Shown: positions 1-14,300 of the stretch, one piece after another | Position numbering within the stretch: position 1 is the stretch's first letter | How the letters are laid out: every line of letters starts with the position of its first letter | DNA from: Auanema rhodensis | Taxonomy: Eukaryota; Nematoda; Chromadorea; Rhabditida; Rhabditidae | Assembly (NCBI GenBank): GCA_964057225.1 | Contig: OZ059898.1 | Coordinates: 11,036,001-11,100,000 of the forward strand | DNA: 64,000 nt | Direction: 5' to 3' | The notes under the pieces: model-generated | Told to the model about the DNA's origin: nothing | Seen by the model: only the letters and a program-made list of their open reading frames with translations | Databases searched by the model: none | Translations under genes and position numbers: made by a program

Positions 1-2526
1 ATTCGCCTAGCTGATGAACTTCGTGCTCTCCTGCACATGGCTTTCATGCACTCCGTAGAACAATTCTTGCTCTCTCCGAGTTTATCTCTATCTCTTCCCA
101 TATACACTTATTCACAATTTCTTGTCTCTCTTCTCTATTTTTTTCGTTTACTTGTCCGTCGCCGCTGTAAGTTTTCATCTCTTTTGACAAAATGAAACAG
201 CTTTATGTTCTTTTTTTCTCTGCTCTATCTGTCCTCATCACGAGTTCTCTGGACGTCTAGTGGTCAGCAGTTGTGGTCACATCAGATGCAGAACAAAGAA
301 CATATGACATGAGTTTCTCGCCTTTGCCCTCCAGCCATTATTCTCTTTTTCTTCTAGCTCTCTGTTCGTTTCTCTTACATTCATATGAGTTATCTCATCC
401 TCTTTATTCTATTTTTCTCTGCGTCTACAGATTTTCCATGGTAATATCAGCTAAACGTGAAACATCATAGAACAAGCCAGGAAAGTGGATATGTTGAGAA
501 ATGGGTGAATTGAAATGAAAGCTCTCTGGTCTTCGAAAAAAAAACTCAATTTCGTTGGTTGTTTGTAACCATTGTTCAAACAAGTTTTACATAAAATCTC
601 AAGTTTTCCAAACAAAAACAAGCATGTAAGGCATTATTAAACCTAACGTTAATACATACATGTGATCAAAAAAATTATAACTAAGCATTACTCTCATTAT
701 CATTATCGCTTAAGCTTCGAATAATCTTGGCTTTTGACAACAATCGTAGACAATCTATTTTCGAATTTCGAAAAAAAAATTTGATGCTTGAATAAAGATT
801 AGAAAATAATTTTTCATGAGACATGAATAAAAGTAGTTAAGAAGCTAAATTCAGAAAAGTTTACGCCACATGAAATATGACTTGTCTACGATGTTTCTCC
901 ATTGACGAGCTTTTTGTTCATTATCAAGATTCATATTCAGCAATATAATCACATAACATCGAATCTTCTTCACTTTTTCTTTTTGTTAGCTGAAACAAAA
1001 AAAATTGAAAAGAAGACATCAGGTCTATCTTCAATTTAATCTGAGCAGCCAGCTGAACCAATTTCATTTTGTGAGCTCTAGGGTGGGTATGTGAGTCTCT
1101 GTGTATGTGTCAATATCTTAATGTATTGAACCGACCATTGGTCACTTCATATCATTTGCATTTGCATTTCCCACATAGCTTTTAGTCAAAATGGCCAGAA
1201 GATTATAGGCTTTCATATCAATCTATTTTTGTGAAAGCAAGGCGAAAGAATTTTTTAAATTGATAAATACACATAAAGAGTCATGTTTTGATCACATTTT
1301 TTGGTTCCCGGCTTCTGCAGTAGAAATTTGAGAAGATTGAAAGGATCTAAAGATGATAGAAGTGAACGGCAAGATACGAAGGCATTTCTGTATGAGAATG
1401 AACTGATGTTGGGTTAACGAAATAAGATCCATCGTATACGTTTTTCAAATATTCTATTCTCTCCGTTTCTGTTAGCAACATCAACATGGAGTTTGTTGTT
1501 TCTAGCTCAGCATTCATTGTAAGAAAACGTCAAAATAAAAAACTACAATTTCTAAATGTCATATAATCATCACCATTAGCTGAGGGAACACCATCTTTAG
1601 CTTCGACATCAAAGCCCATTTCTCGAAATTTATGTTTCGTCAACAAAGATCACCACTGTCAGCATAATATAATAATTTCAATAAGGGTACAGAAGTGATG
1701 ATCTGTATAGGTTCAAGCCTTTTCTAAATTTCTCTTTTCTCGTCTCTTCCGATTATCTTCTTCTCTTCTTGATTTCCTAGTCTAAACATAAAAGCAGAAA
1801 ATCGGTAAACAGTCCAAATGATCGAAAATGAAAAAGGAGACAAATCAAAACTTTGGACACGGCATTCGAAAACGTCAAATGCCTTTTCACACCTGCTTTT
1901 TTTGGCCTTTATTATAAATAAAAAGATTATGTTAGTTCAAATTCAAAACATTTTCTTTTTCTCAAAAATATTCTATATATGCAAATTAAGAAACAAAAGA
2001 TTTTGAAATAAAGATGTATAATGGGGAAACTAGACATAAAACAAATGAAAAAAAAAAGAATTAAAAAAAGGAATCTCTGCAACATTCATACATAATAGGT
2101 TATACATAGTTGAGAGATACCTAAATAAAGCAAAAAAAATAGCTATTGTTTGTTTAAGGGAATCCCCTTAAGACCTAAAAAATCTCAGACAATAAACACT
2201 GAAAAATAAAAGAATAACTTCGTTATGTTTTAACAAAAGTTTAAAAAATATGTGAAAACGTGAAACATGCTGGTGTTATAGCTTGTTCTGCATTATTGGG
2301 AAGAAAAATTGTATGGCAAAAGGCATGCTATATCCAAAACCTTCATCTTTGCTAAACTAATACAAAGACATTTGAAACCAATAAATGTATAGAATATAAC
2401 TTATTATAATTTATGAATTGGCATAGAGTATAGTTGTGGTTGTGTTCCGTAAAGAATCGCCGACCACACATGAGAATTAGAATGAAAACCAAATAAAGCC
2501 ATTAATCGAGAAATAGAGAGACTGAC

Positions 2527-2540
2527 GGAGTATATAAGAG
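2527..2540 (+). promoter_or_regulatory. TATA-box-like sequence GGAGTATATAAGAG
   Basis: A canonical TATATAAG core sits in a 14-base string that recurs exactly at 47353-47366. No coding region follows closely on this strand, so whether it drives transcription is unknown. Confidence 0.25.
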
Positions 2541-4080
2541 TGAAATTCTAGAAGATCTGAATTGTCGTCATCGTTTTCCGAAATGCTGGACGACGTTAGA
2601 AATATTCTTATCTACATACAGACGTACATACGTACATACATATATACAATGACAATGAATGTTCACTGAGCTCTCTACTACGCTCTACTTCTTCTCTTAT
2701 TCCCTTCTTCCTTTCTATCTGTTTCTCTCTATGTTCATGGCTTTGTCAATAGCTAATATCGAGCGTATTCTCCTCAGTTAGTGATGATCTATGATTCGGC
2801 AATCAGTTTTGACGGAAATTTTTACGGAAGAACCTGACTACCAAAACAAATAGGAAACAACTCTAGACAAATCTTTTTCGAGAGCGGGACTGAGAAAAAC
2901 AGTTAACGAGACAGTTCGGCGTTATGAAAAATAGTGTGCGCAGCAATGAGAAAATTAAAATGAAATAATATCCAAACATTAGATATTTTTCAATAAATTT
3001 CTATTTTTTGTACTATTAATAAGATTATTTTTTTGGCCAATTAATTGATTATCGAAAGATGTTTGCTAAAGAAATTTGACAGAGGTGATTGAAGAACGTT
3101 AAATCATCATGAAGCAGACGACGTGGTACGATGATTTCAGTTGTCTGCACACTGCCGCTGGCTTCAAAAGATATAAAACGATTAAAAAAACTATTGTTTC
3201 TCAAAAAATAATAGCAAAACCGAATGATTTTTAGACGAACACGAATTAGTCGACCGCACAAATTGAATGAACGACAAAAAACCAACTGCAGGCTTGAAGT
3301 TTTTTTTCGTTTGCAATCGCCATCAGCTGAGACCTGGCACCTTGTGCCCCAAAAGATGTAAAAAATGATCAACTATAGGTTGGTTGGATCACTGAAGTTA
3401 AGGACCAGAGGACAAGTAAGTCAAAAATCAGAACCAATAGCAGCCGACATGTTAGTAGGGACAGATGGAAAGAAAATAGTTGAGGGAAGCATTGTAAAAG
3501 TCACTTTCATCCACTTATTATAGCAATTGAAGAAGGTGAAGAATGAAGATTATGATGCTGTTAGGCTTGAAATGCAGTTGAATTAACTGAGTAATTGTTA
3601 TTGAGGAAGCTAAAAATTTAGAATAATAAGATTAAAAATTGTTGTGGGTGTTCAGAAAAAAATGATTTCTCGCCTCATTTACGTGGATTAAAAAAATAAA
3701 AAGCCAGGAAGATGTATAACCCTGCTAGAGACGATGTCGGATGTTATCTCAGGCAATGCTGTGTAGCTCACAAGCTCATTGTAGTTGTAGTGTGATGTAT
3801 GAAAAAAACAAAAAAAAAGGTTTGTTTCTTCAGCGGTAAAATCAGATACTAGACTTTGATCAACAACAATATGTTTCAGATAAAAAGTTTATAATTTTTT
3901 TTATAAAATTGCAGAAGAATTATAGGGAATATGTGTTATGTTCAAAGCCAAGAGGCTGTTCAGAGCAGCGAGAAAATAGGAAAAAACAAGGAACGAATTT
4001 TGGGAATATATGAAGATAGATAAGGAGAAGGTAGAAACAAAAAAAGAGACAGTCATATGAAAAAGAGGAAAAGGGAAAAC

Positions 4081-4087
4081 GAGAGAT

Positions 4088-4131
<44 letters not shown>
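4081..4131. repeat. (GA)n microsatellite
   Basis: A polypurine run of GA dinucleotides with a few GATA interruptions, ending in a short poly-A. Read on the minus strand it gives a Ser/Leu-rich frame that I do not treat as coding. Confidence 0.95.
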
Positions 4132-4134
<3 letters not shown>

Positions 4135-7100
4135 AATAGGAATATATAAGTGGGAGAAACAGACAACAAACTAGTGTCAGTTGAACTCAAATGTTTCAAT
4201 TGGTGGCTTATTTGAAATATATTAAAATAAAAAAAAATAATGTAATATTTCCACACTCTCTTTTTTTCATTTTCATGTTGATTTCCTCTCACACTCTCTG
4301 ACTTTTTAATTTCTTTTCTTTTCTTCCCTTTTCTTCCTTTTTTTCCCGTGTATAAGAGATAATTAATCGATGAAATCACTATTAGTCACGATTGCATTGC
4401 TTAATAAGGAAAAGATAAGGAATTGGCTGAGCTTAATCAGATATGGAAAGAGAACGAAAAACAAGAATTTTCAAACAGCTAATGTAACTAGGAAAAGCAA
4501 GATGATTTCGTCAAGATTATTCAAAAAATTCAAATTTAACATACAAAAAATTGACGATTCATTCTGAACATTTATTTTTTGTGTTCAGAGCAAGCATTTT
4601 ATAGAATTGTATCTTGTATAATTTCATAAAATATAATAAATAAAAATTTAAATAGAATATCTAATGAGCATAGAAAATGTATAATCAAAATATAAATTTT
4701 GATTCATTGCATGAATACTATAATTCATCTTAATCAATAGATCATTCAATTCATACATCTTAAATTCATTCATATTTCTTTTGTTTGAAAAAAAAAAGAA
4801 AAAACAAACATGATTACAAGTTCTAGTTTACTCTAAGAGCTGTTGAACACAGCACAACCGTTTTCTGCAAGAACATTGAAGTAAATGAATCATTCAATCA
4901 AAAAAAAAATTAATACATATTTTGATTGAAACATAATTCAATTTGTTTTAATTTGAGAATATTTTGCATTATATAGCATTATATAATATAGTTAAAATGA
5001 ATGAAGCTTTAAAACAAAAACAATTAGCTTATAGCATATCCAAAAGTACAATTTGTCTGATTTTGGTAAGCAAAATGGATAAAAAAATAAATAAAAGCCA
5101 ATTTCAAAATAGGTTATTTAATAAAGTAATTTCAGATTCTACCCGTACATGATCATAAGTTTCGTAACTGATTTGAGAAGAGTGCACATACTGCGGCACA
5201 TACACATGCACAACCATATGTATGTATTAGGAATGTTTCTCGAAAGTTTGATTGAGCTTCACAATATGGTTTTTATCTAAGAACAAAAGAGAAAAACGAA
5301 GAAGACATAAAAATAAGTTAAAACTCTTCTCAACATTCTTTTAGATATTTCAACATGTTCACATCAAATCTTCAGTTTGTTTAAAAGTAGTTGTTTTACA
5401 ATTCACAACATGCAAAGACAAAGAAAAGTTTGAAAAGATGAATAAGAATAAATATGTTTTAGTCAATCAGGAGATTATATTTATTTCAAGATAGATACAT
5501 AAACATGTGTATTATGTATGTATATGTATATCTCAATCTATTCAGAGCATGATGATGATCAGGAATTTTGTTTCCAATAAGATATGCTTGTATATTAGAA
5601 ATACAAGATTTTTATTTTTATTTAAACAAACAGATTTATGAGAATTTAAATTTACAAACAGAATTTCTTCATTTTATAAAACTGACATATACTATACACA
5701 TATTTATACTATGTGTCTTAGAAGTAGTTGAAAGAAAAGAAAAATAGTTCTGGACGAAACTGAACATTTTTGGAAAAAAAGAGAATAAGAATAGAATGAA
5801 AAAGCAGAAGGAGAAGACGGAGAAGAGCAAATCTCCCTCAAGAACCAAAATTATAGCTATAAGAAACGAAAAATTGCTTGAAAAATTGCTATGTTGTGCT
5901 GTGTATGCTTCTGCTGTCACAGGATATGTGTAAGTGCGTATATATGTTGTTATTGTGTTTTTTTTTCTCGAAGGTTAACATTACAACCGTGAAAAAATAA
6001 TATTAGATACATTGAATTGTTTTCTTATTTCAAAAATCAAATGAAATATTAGGATTGATAAAGGTTATGCATACATATATTTAGCAAATCAACAGCTAGA
6101 ACAGGTATATACACAGAGATTTCATTTTTTTTTAAATAAATAAATTTCTTTTTTTTTTCATTTATGCTATGGATTTATATACAGAATACTTATCTTTGAA
6201 TTAATGGAACCAAAATCATATTTCATTGAAAGCAGAAGATAAGAAAAACGTATTGTGAAGAGTAAGAGGAAAAAGGACATAAGCTAGATGAAAAGCATAT
6301 ATTGTAATAGTTAACTGTGATACTTCTCGATGTTCGTTTAATAAAATGAAGAAAAATAAATAAGTTGAGTTAAAGAAAAATAGATGACGAGAAGAGGAAG
6401 AAGAAGAGGATGAGGTGAGAACTTTGAACATGTTTTGTATTGTTATATAGTGTCTGTATAAAATCTGTCTGAAATTTTGATGACATCTGCTTTGAATACT
6501 ATAAAAATATAAAATATAATATTAGATACATCTATTTATCCTGCATATGTACGCATATACAATATGTTGTTGAATAACTATATGTTTAGTTGTGATGGAA
6601 AAAAATATAATATATAATATGTATTAGTTGATCATTGAACTATAATGCTTAATCGCAATGGCCAACATTGGTATCATGTTAGCAGCCTGTTAAGCTTTCG
6701 TACAGGATATTTTATAATGCCCTTGGAAGCAAAATTTTGATTTTCGGTTAGTGTATAAGTGTTGATAAGATATAGGAAATCCTTCTGCTAAGAAGGCAAT
6801 AGCTTTTTATAAATCAGCTCATCGACGTCAAATTTGGTTGTTGATAATGCGCGAAATGAAAAAATAACTCGAGAAACAGAGTTGAGATAAAAACAAACAA
6901 AATACAAGTGATGGTTATAATTCCTGGACTCTCTCTCTCTCTCTCTTTCTTTCTCTTTCTCTTGAACTCCGTCATTGACAGCTTAAGAAAGGTTCCGCTA
7001 GCTTTTCCTTATGATCCACCACTGCGGCTACAGCGATACCCATACACATAGTTGTGGACATGGAACACACAGAAAAACCAGTAAGTGATTCGAAATAAAG

Positions 7101-7152
7101 GCTTTTCACTGACAATCGTCATCAATTCGTCGTTCGCGGAACAGCAATTCAA

Positions 7153-7156
<4 letters not shown>

Positions 7157-7223
<67 letters not shown>
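7157..7223. repeat. (CT)n microsatellite, about 66 bp
   Basis: An uninterrupted CT dinucleotide run of about 33 units. A shorter imperfect CT run lies about 230 bp upstream, near 6931-6962. The two flank a less AT-rich stretch with no open frame of note. Confidence 0.97.
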
Positions 7224-7226
<3 letters not shown>

Positions 7227-8650
7227 ATAAATGACGACCAGCATATACAACACATAAAGAGAGCTCAGCGTATTTCTTCCTTCCTCTCTTTGAGGCGTTT
7301 TCACACTCGGTCTAAAATGCTCTCCTTACTCTTTTCCTATCTCTTCTTAAATTATGCCAACATACACATGAAGGAAGGACAAGCAAGTTTGAAAACAATT
7401 TAAATATTTTGTGCACTTGGATGTGAATTTTAAGGATTTCCCTTCGTAAATTGTAGTAAAAAGTAAGAAACAGAGAATAAAAAGGTTTCAGTATGTAAAG
7501 CATTCGTACAATTAACGAATTTAGATATGAAGATATATTATCTGATGAGCTAAGTACATAACAGCAATTCAATCATGCTTAACTTATCGCTTTCATGCCA
7601 AAATGAATAGACGAATATATGCATATGATTTTCAAATCTAATAGAATGAGAAAAACAAATTTTTAGTTTCAGAAATAGGAAGGATCATGAAGCTGATTTG
7701 CTTGAAAAAGAAAGCAATTTCTTAAAAAATTTAAAATTTCTTAAAATGTATAGCCGAAATAAGCAGTAACTAGAAAAGAAGTAAGAATACAATGGTTTGT
7801 ATGACTAGAAATAGAGCTGAAAAGTAGCGTCAGTTTATGTTTACGTGTAACAGGAATGCCAATGAATGATTTGGAGAAAATGAACTTTTCAGAACAAACC
7901 TAGTTCTTTACATCATATCAACAAGTATACAAAGGATAGAGTGGTGAGATGAAGTTGAAGCCACTAACATAAGCATCAGACGCAAGCCCAGTAGTAGTTC
8001 CAGCTAGCTAGTAAGCAGTAGAAAGACATAACAACATTCAAAGCGCCAAAACACTCTCGTGCCTCTTGGCATTATTCGTTCTCTTTCTCCTTTTCTTTAT
8101 TTCTTTTTTCTCTTTCAGTCTGGCACTTTTCCTTACTATTTCTGACTTTTTTTACTTTCTTCTTCCACGATGTTTTTTTTCTCATTCAGCTTTCTTTTAC
8201 TTTTTTTGTATCCAATACACAACACAAAAACTATCATGCCATATACTACTAATTTAGTAAACGTATTCATCAACCATTACCATAATAAAGTCAGTTTTAA
8301 GTTTTTTTCAATATTTCTTCATGAAACTTTTTATTTGAAAAAGTCTTATGAATGAGTTGTTTTCAAGCTAATGAATTTTAAAATTTGATTATATAAAAAA
8401 TTAAATTGTACATAAAGCATTCATATTATAAATAGAAAACGAGATATTGAAAATTTAAAAATCTTTTAATTCTAAAGAAACTATAAGCTATTTATTCAGA
8501 TATGAGTTAATTAATTTGAAATTTTGACGTATCTAAACCTAGGTATACATAGTGTTTTTACGAAAGTAGATCAAAGTAAGTGAAGAGCAAGAAGAAAAAG
8601 AAGAGATTTCCAGGGCTTCGGTTAGAGGGCTAGCGTCGCTTTCCTCATTT

Positions 8651-8663
8651 GTTGCTTAGCAAC
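8651..8663. promoter_or_regulatory. RFX/X-box-like palindrome GTTGCTTAGCAAC
   Basis: The half-sites GTTGC and GCAAC are perfect inverted copies around TTA. X-boxes bound by RFX factors (DAF-19 in nematodes) have this half-site pair around a 14-base core. Here the spacing is one base short, and no ciliary gene is next to it, so this is only a resemblance. It lies in a locally GC-richer patch (about 8615-8680). Confidence 0.2.
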
Positions 8664-11307
8664 CTTTAACCAGTTTTTGCACCCAGATTTGTATATGATT
8701 TGAATTGGAGAAAGCATAACTGAGTTTTATTATGGCTTATGAGATCAGATAACTGAACAATTTGACCATTAACATAGCTGAATAACAAAAAATGATCTAA
8801 TGATCGAGAAAGAGGATGTAAGGAATCAAAGAGATTAAAGAACAAAGCAAAAGAGGGACAGAGAAGGATAAAAAAGTAATAAAAATAACATTATAAATAT
8901 TCTATTCATGTTATTATAAAAAGAAAATTAAGAAACCATCTTAATTATGGGATATGATGTTGCATAAACAACATATATTTTCCCATCAAATGGTATCTGT
9001 ATGAAATTTTCCTCATGAACTTTATAAATTAAATTTTGATTCAAAAACAATTAAGAAAAAGACAGTTTTGTCAGGTGTGTATACTATATGAGATTTCAGT
9101 GATGTTTGTATACTATAAATATGTTTTTTTGAGTAAAAATTATTTTTCTATATTGTTATTGAATCAAGAAATTAAATATATTATATTAATATATGTACAA
9201 CATATGTATATATATATATTTTTTTTTTTGAAAAAAAAAATATTAATAATACATGTATGTATAGATGTACATATAACATAGTATATAACGTATACATATG
9301 CAGAAAAATTTATATTTATTATATCTAAGAGAGATCAATTAACTATATCTTTTTTCTTTTTCCTTTTTTTTTCAGCTCTAAAAATGAATGACATGTTTAA
9401 GTTAGTTATTTGAAAATCTATATAGATATATTATGTATAGTTTATATAATATATATTCATTAAATATATAATATGTAAAAGAAACAGAAAAAAAGTATAA
9501 TTTGATGATCTACTTAATGTAAAAGAAAGAAAGTGAAATAAAAGTAAAAGAGTTTAACACAACAGAATGTTGTGAAGTGAGAGTAACAATAATAAAAAAA
9601 TAAGACGTGAAAAGCAAAAAAAAACGAAAAATGTAGCAAAATAGAGATAAAAAAGCATTTAAGCAGCATGTGTAGCTGTTGCATGTTTGCTGAAAGTTCG
9701 ACAATTAGATTCTGATACTAACACTCCAGATTGTAAAGATTATTTAGTCCTTGAGCAAAAGTATAGTATATTGTTGATGAAAACCTGAGAAAAAGAAGAG
9801 ACATAGAGAGAACAATTCAAAAGCATATTTCCAGTAATATCATATAACCTCAACATTAAATATGAGAATAATTAGTAAACATAAGCTGATATTATCACTA
9901 TACTTTCTATTAGTTGAGTGTATATAATGTTACATGAAGTAGTATCTCTAAGGATATTAGATCATGATAGGAACAGATTTCAACGTAGCAAATATTTTTA
10001 CTATTCCCAGTAGACTAACTATGAAACTAAACGGCCGAAGATCGACAAAGCCGCAAAAAGCAAGACGAAGAGGATAGGATAAGAAAAAGAAAAAAAAACT
10101 TTTTTTTGTGTGTTAATATCCAAATATCATATGACTGACCAAAACTTTCGACCAATAGTGCTATTATTCTGAAGAACAAGAAAAAATATTTCAAATATAG
10201 CATATAGTATACATAAGCATGTAGAAGATAAATGAATGTGAAAGTACTTTTAATGTACATTGATATACTATATATACATATACATATAGTTAAATTGAAA
10301 ACAAAGTCATATATCTATATATCTATATATATATATATATGCATAGTATATATAAAAATATTTGAGAATTTTAAGATTTCATCAAGAATATTTAATAGTT
10401 TTCTCTTTTTCGCTATGATAGATATTATGATCGCTTATAGATATGATGAGAAATTAAATGAAAAATTATAAATTAACAATAGTAAATATCGCATGACATA
10501 TTGTAAATTTTAAACCAATAATTTGTGATACGTCACATATATATTTAAAATAATAGCATATATGTAAATTTATAGTTTTTATTATATTTATAATAAAAAA
10601 TTTAAAAGTTTAAATTTATCTTTATGTTAAGCTAATTATTTAATTGTAATTCTATAGCCTCATTGAACTTAGTTTTATCTGACTCCGATGAAGCCAATAA
10701 AATAATAAAAAGGACGTCAACATAATGGAAAAAAAATAGAAAAATTCTAAAAATATTCATAGCTAGCATGCACTGCTATTCTGTGATTGTTGGAATAAAT
10801 AGCTAAAGTAAGAAGGTTTCAACAAATAATTTGAAATATCTATGGCCCATTGGGATTCACTGATTGAAGAAATGCATATGGGAATCTTTTTTTTTGCTTT
10901 ACGAACCATTACATTCAATCTTCTAATCCAATATAAGAAAATGTGATATAGTTATGATACATATACATATACATATGTATATGCGAATAAAAAAGTGCAA
11001 AATATGGATGTACTGTGTATTTTTTGTCGCCAAAAATACATAACAAAGTTTTAAATAGAAAGGAAACAGAAATTAAAAGATGAAAATAACATTTTGCTTT
11101 ATATTTTTGATATAAATAAGATGAAAATATTTTATTTATTCATAATGTTTACACTATTTGCTCATCATATCGAACCACTGCTACTGTTTGTTATGTTTAA
11201 GGCTATACCAGTAGTGTTTCATTTCGATATAAGTAAACTAAATTTGTTGATTTATCATGTTTTTCGTATAGTTTTGGTGAAGTTAGAAGAGGATTTATGA
11301 TACTTAC

Positions 11308-11396
11308 CGCTTTCTAGGTAAAACAAGCCCTTCTGATTTAGGATGCAGAAAAAGATTATTTAATCTCCAAGCAGAATGTGAAGATAATGATGTCAT
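11308..11396 (-). CDS. Candidate alternative first coding exon of the TSC22-family gene
   Basis: On the minus strand an ATG at 11396 opens a 29-codon frame (MTSLSSHSAWRLNNL...) that ends in a strong donor, CG|gtaagt, at 11308 in phase 2. The last exon I can place for the long TSC22 form (14916-15027) also leaves in phase 2. Both could therefore splice in frame into the same unseen downstream exon. Short TSC22D1 and Bunched isoforms are known to have their own promoter and a short unique N-terminus joined to the shared TSC box; this exon has the right position, size and phase. An alternative acceptor (ctatcag, exon starting at 11417) would add seven codons upstream in the same frame. The link to TSC22 is inference, and the peptide itself is not recognised. 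Confidence 0.4.
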
Positions 11397-14300
11397 CTGT
11401 GTATTGAAGAAGACCTGATAGGTAGAATGTATTAACAACATTTTAGAGAGATTATCACAGCCAAATTTAATTTGGAAGAGACAACGATTATGAAAAATGA
11501 AAACAAGTAATACATTTCTTAAATGAAGCAAATATTATGAGAATAAATAGAAGATTTTAAGAGATTAATGTTAAAAACATTAAGAAAAAGTATGCGTTGG
11601 AAGCTATCAAATTATATTCTGATCAATGTCAAGTCTTGTCAACATAATATGATATATTAGGGCAAATACATGATATTTCATATTATCTTATTATCTTCTA
11701 TATAATAAAAAAAAAGAAAACCATAATGATGATGTTGAGATGGGACACGAAAGCTGCCGTGAGAAGGACACAAGTAGGGATAGCCAAGCAGTCTGCGATG
11801 AGATCTGTAAGCGGACTACGAAGAGCCGAAGCTTAAACAAAGCCGTTTTCTGCGCGCGAAAACAGAAAGACAGTGGAACTGAGAGTAAGATGGTACATGT
11901 TTTAGAGACAGAGAGAGAAAAAGAAAAATAGAAAAAGGTAAAAAGATATTTTATATAATGAGAGTTTGACTGTGTAGGAGGTATTGATGGGGGGGGGGGG
12001 GTTTGTTGCTCTTTAAAACTGAGGAAAAGGATGCAAGCTTATCTTCATTGGTTTAAAAACTAAAAAGTAAGAAGATTGGAGAAGGTTATAAAATTATTAA
12101 ACCTCCTTGAGTTGTCCTAATTCAGCTTCTATCTCTTCTCTCTCACACATTTTTCTCACTGCCTCCGATAAGCTGTCTTTTTTTGGTTTTTATCTGATAC
12201 CTATTTCGCACTCTATTTCCAGTTGTACTCTCGGTCTCACTACCTCATTTCCTCTACTTCCCTGTTTCTCTCATCTTCACCTTTTATCTGTTAATATTTC
12301 GGTTCTTAACTATTTTTGTCAGGTTTTGGTTGATTTATACGTTGTTTGAACCTTCAAAAGTATATTTGCATAATCTAAGCTAAAGGTCTAGTCAATTGGA
12401 CTACAGTTAAAACTAATGAAAAGATTCCATTTGATGACCATTTGTTTTTTGATAAGATGAATAAGTTAGACTTCTTGAAGATATTGTATTACCCACATTA
12501 TTTGTAATCTTTTAAAATCTTTCTTCCTTCTTTCAAATTGTCAGATCAATGAAATAATTTAGTTACAACCATCTCAAAGATTACTGTAGTTTTAAGCAGA
12601 AAGAAAAAGGGATAAGCAAACGTTTCGTTCAGATTCTTCCTATTGATGTCCGTAATAGTAAATAAATAAAATAAAAAGAATATATATTGATAGAAGGCGA
12701 AAGTACTTATGAACGCTTTGTAGCAGTAACTTTTCGATCGCAAAAATATGAAGCTGGAAGAATCAGAAGAAAATGAAAATTTTATGTTTGGGAAACATAA
12801 CATACATAAACAATAATATCGCTGAATTAAACTAGCTCACTTTAGTGTTTAGCTTATAATATTTAAAAGTATTCCATAAGATATAGTTATAAGCATAATC
12901 TCATGTATAAATTAAGTTTTTGTCAAGTTTCAAGCATGTTATAAGTTTTTCTCTCAGGCAGCTTTTTTTTCTTTTTTTTTAATCGGTGATTTAACAACAG
13001 GTCATTCACAGTCATTAACTCGAATTTAAAGAAAAGAAAAAAACGGGGAAAAACTCTCTGAGAAAGAGAGAGAAAGAGAGAAAGAGAGAGTGGGGAGAAG
13101 GTAGAGATGGAGAGACAAAATATAGATAAGGATTAGAAGGGAAACAAAACTAAAGAAAACGTGATAGAAGGCTAGATGAGAAGAGTACACGGTTAATCGA
13201 CAAACTATCAGAGAAACAGTCTCTCCCAATGACAACTAGACACAAACAATCGGGGCTGTTCGACTCAATATCAGAACTCATCGAAAGACCAAACTGTTTT
13301 CAAAAATCATTCCTACTCTTGATCATTAGGAACGTAGATCTTTTGAGAGTTAAATAATCAAATACCGTAGTCTATTTGAGATTTCTCGAAGCGAGGGGGG
13401 ATGAGAGATACTGGAGGGCAAATGATGATAATACAAGATGATCTCATATAGAAATTTAGAAGTATCACAAGAATTTTAATTGATTTCGAGAATAAACAAC
13501 AAAAAAATTTCGAGAACGTTCTGAAGATACGGCTGTTGCTTGAAAGTTTAACTTTAGCCAACTTGAGTACAAAAACTGCTCGCGGAAAGAATTAATTTCC
13601 CTGAAAAGATTTCAAGCAACCCACGTCTATCATAGTATATGTTTGGAAAAAAAAAAGAATTGTAGAAAAACAGCAACAGAAAAGTTTCTTTAGGAAATGA
13701 GAATATTGAATAAAAAGAAGAAGAAATACTAGAATCATAGAAATATTATTTTTTGTGAAGTTTTTATAGATATATGGAATAATTTTCAAACACGTTCAGC
13801 TGATAGGTTGCTGAATCAAAATTACTCATAGGAAATATTATGGTTGTATGTTTTTGTGATACTAAATTTAGCATGGAATAGAATATTGAATGAAGTTAAA
13901 TGATTGGATTATTTTTGACGAAAAAAAATCAAAAAAGCAATCAGTGAGAGATAGGGAGACGAACCAGTTCGAATGAGTTGCAACAAAGAAAATATAAATA
14001 TTTGACTAAAATAGCAGACAAATTTAATTATTTTTTAAGAAATCAATTGATTAGGACTACTTATGTATTTAATTATTAAATAATGCTTAATACAGACAGA
14101 AATTTCCAATAAATGCTTAATTTCGATGAATTAACGTGAAACACGGATGAAGCAGATATTAGAAAGATTTCTGAAAACTTAGAAGAAAATTCATGAAAAA
14201 ACTATGAAATGTGACACAAGAGCTAGCCAACTGTTTCAAGTGAAACAGGCAAGTGATAATTTAAACTTAACTGAGCCGCATATGTTTTATGTTTTTCAGT

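Larger units (their letters stand above)
1..11307. other. Long AT-rich non-coding stretch, no gene supported
   Basis: No reading frame here has recognisable protein features or good splice signals. Short open frames are mostly translated polypyrimidine runs or AT-rich noise. The stretch holds a (GA)n run near 4.09 kb, a (CT)n run near 7.16 kb, (TA)-rich tracts near 9.2 and 10.3 kb, a TATA-like sequence near 2.53 kb and an RFX-like palindrome near 8.65 kb, each listed separately. The missing C-terminal exon or exons of the minus-strand TSC22 gene could lie here or left of the window. I looked for a leucine-zipper-encoding exon on the minus strand and did not find one. Confidence 0.5.

Noticed and set aside
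1-170. Plus-strand frame from base 1 (RLADELRALLHMAFMHSVEQ...) ending near a gtaag donor at 169
   Set aside because: The first 20 residues look helical and protein-like, but the rest is polypyrimidine-derived Ser/Leu/Phe. The left context is missing, so a coding exon cannot be supported.
845-970. Minus-strand frame with DNEQKARQWRNIVDKSYF, considered as a TSC-box start
   Set aside because: Does not match the DNKIEQAMDLVK...VREEVEVL pattern and stops within 40 codons without splice signals.
7157-7223. CRISPR-like or satellite array
   Set aside because: Simple dinucleotide repeats only; no spacer-repeat structure anywhere in the window.
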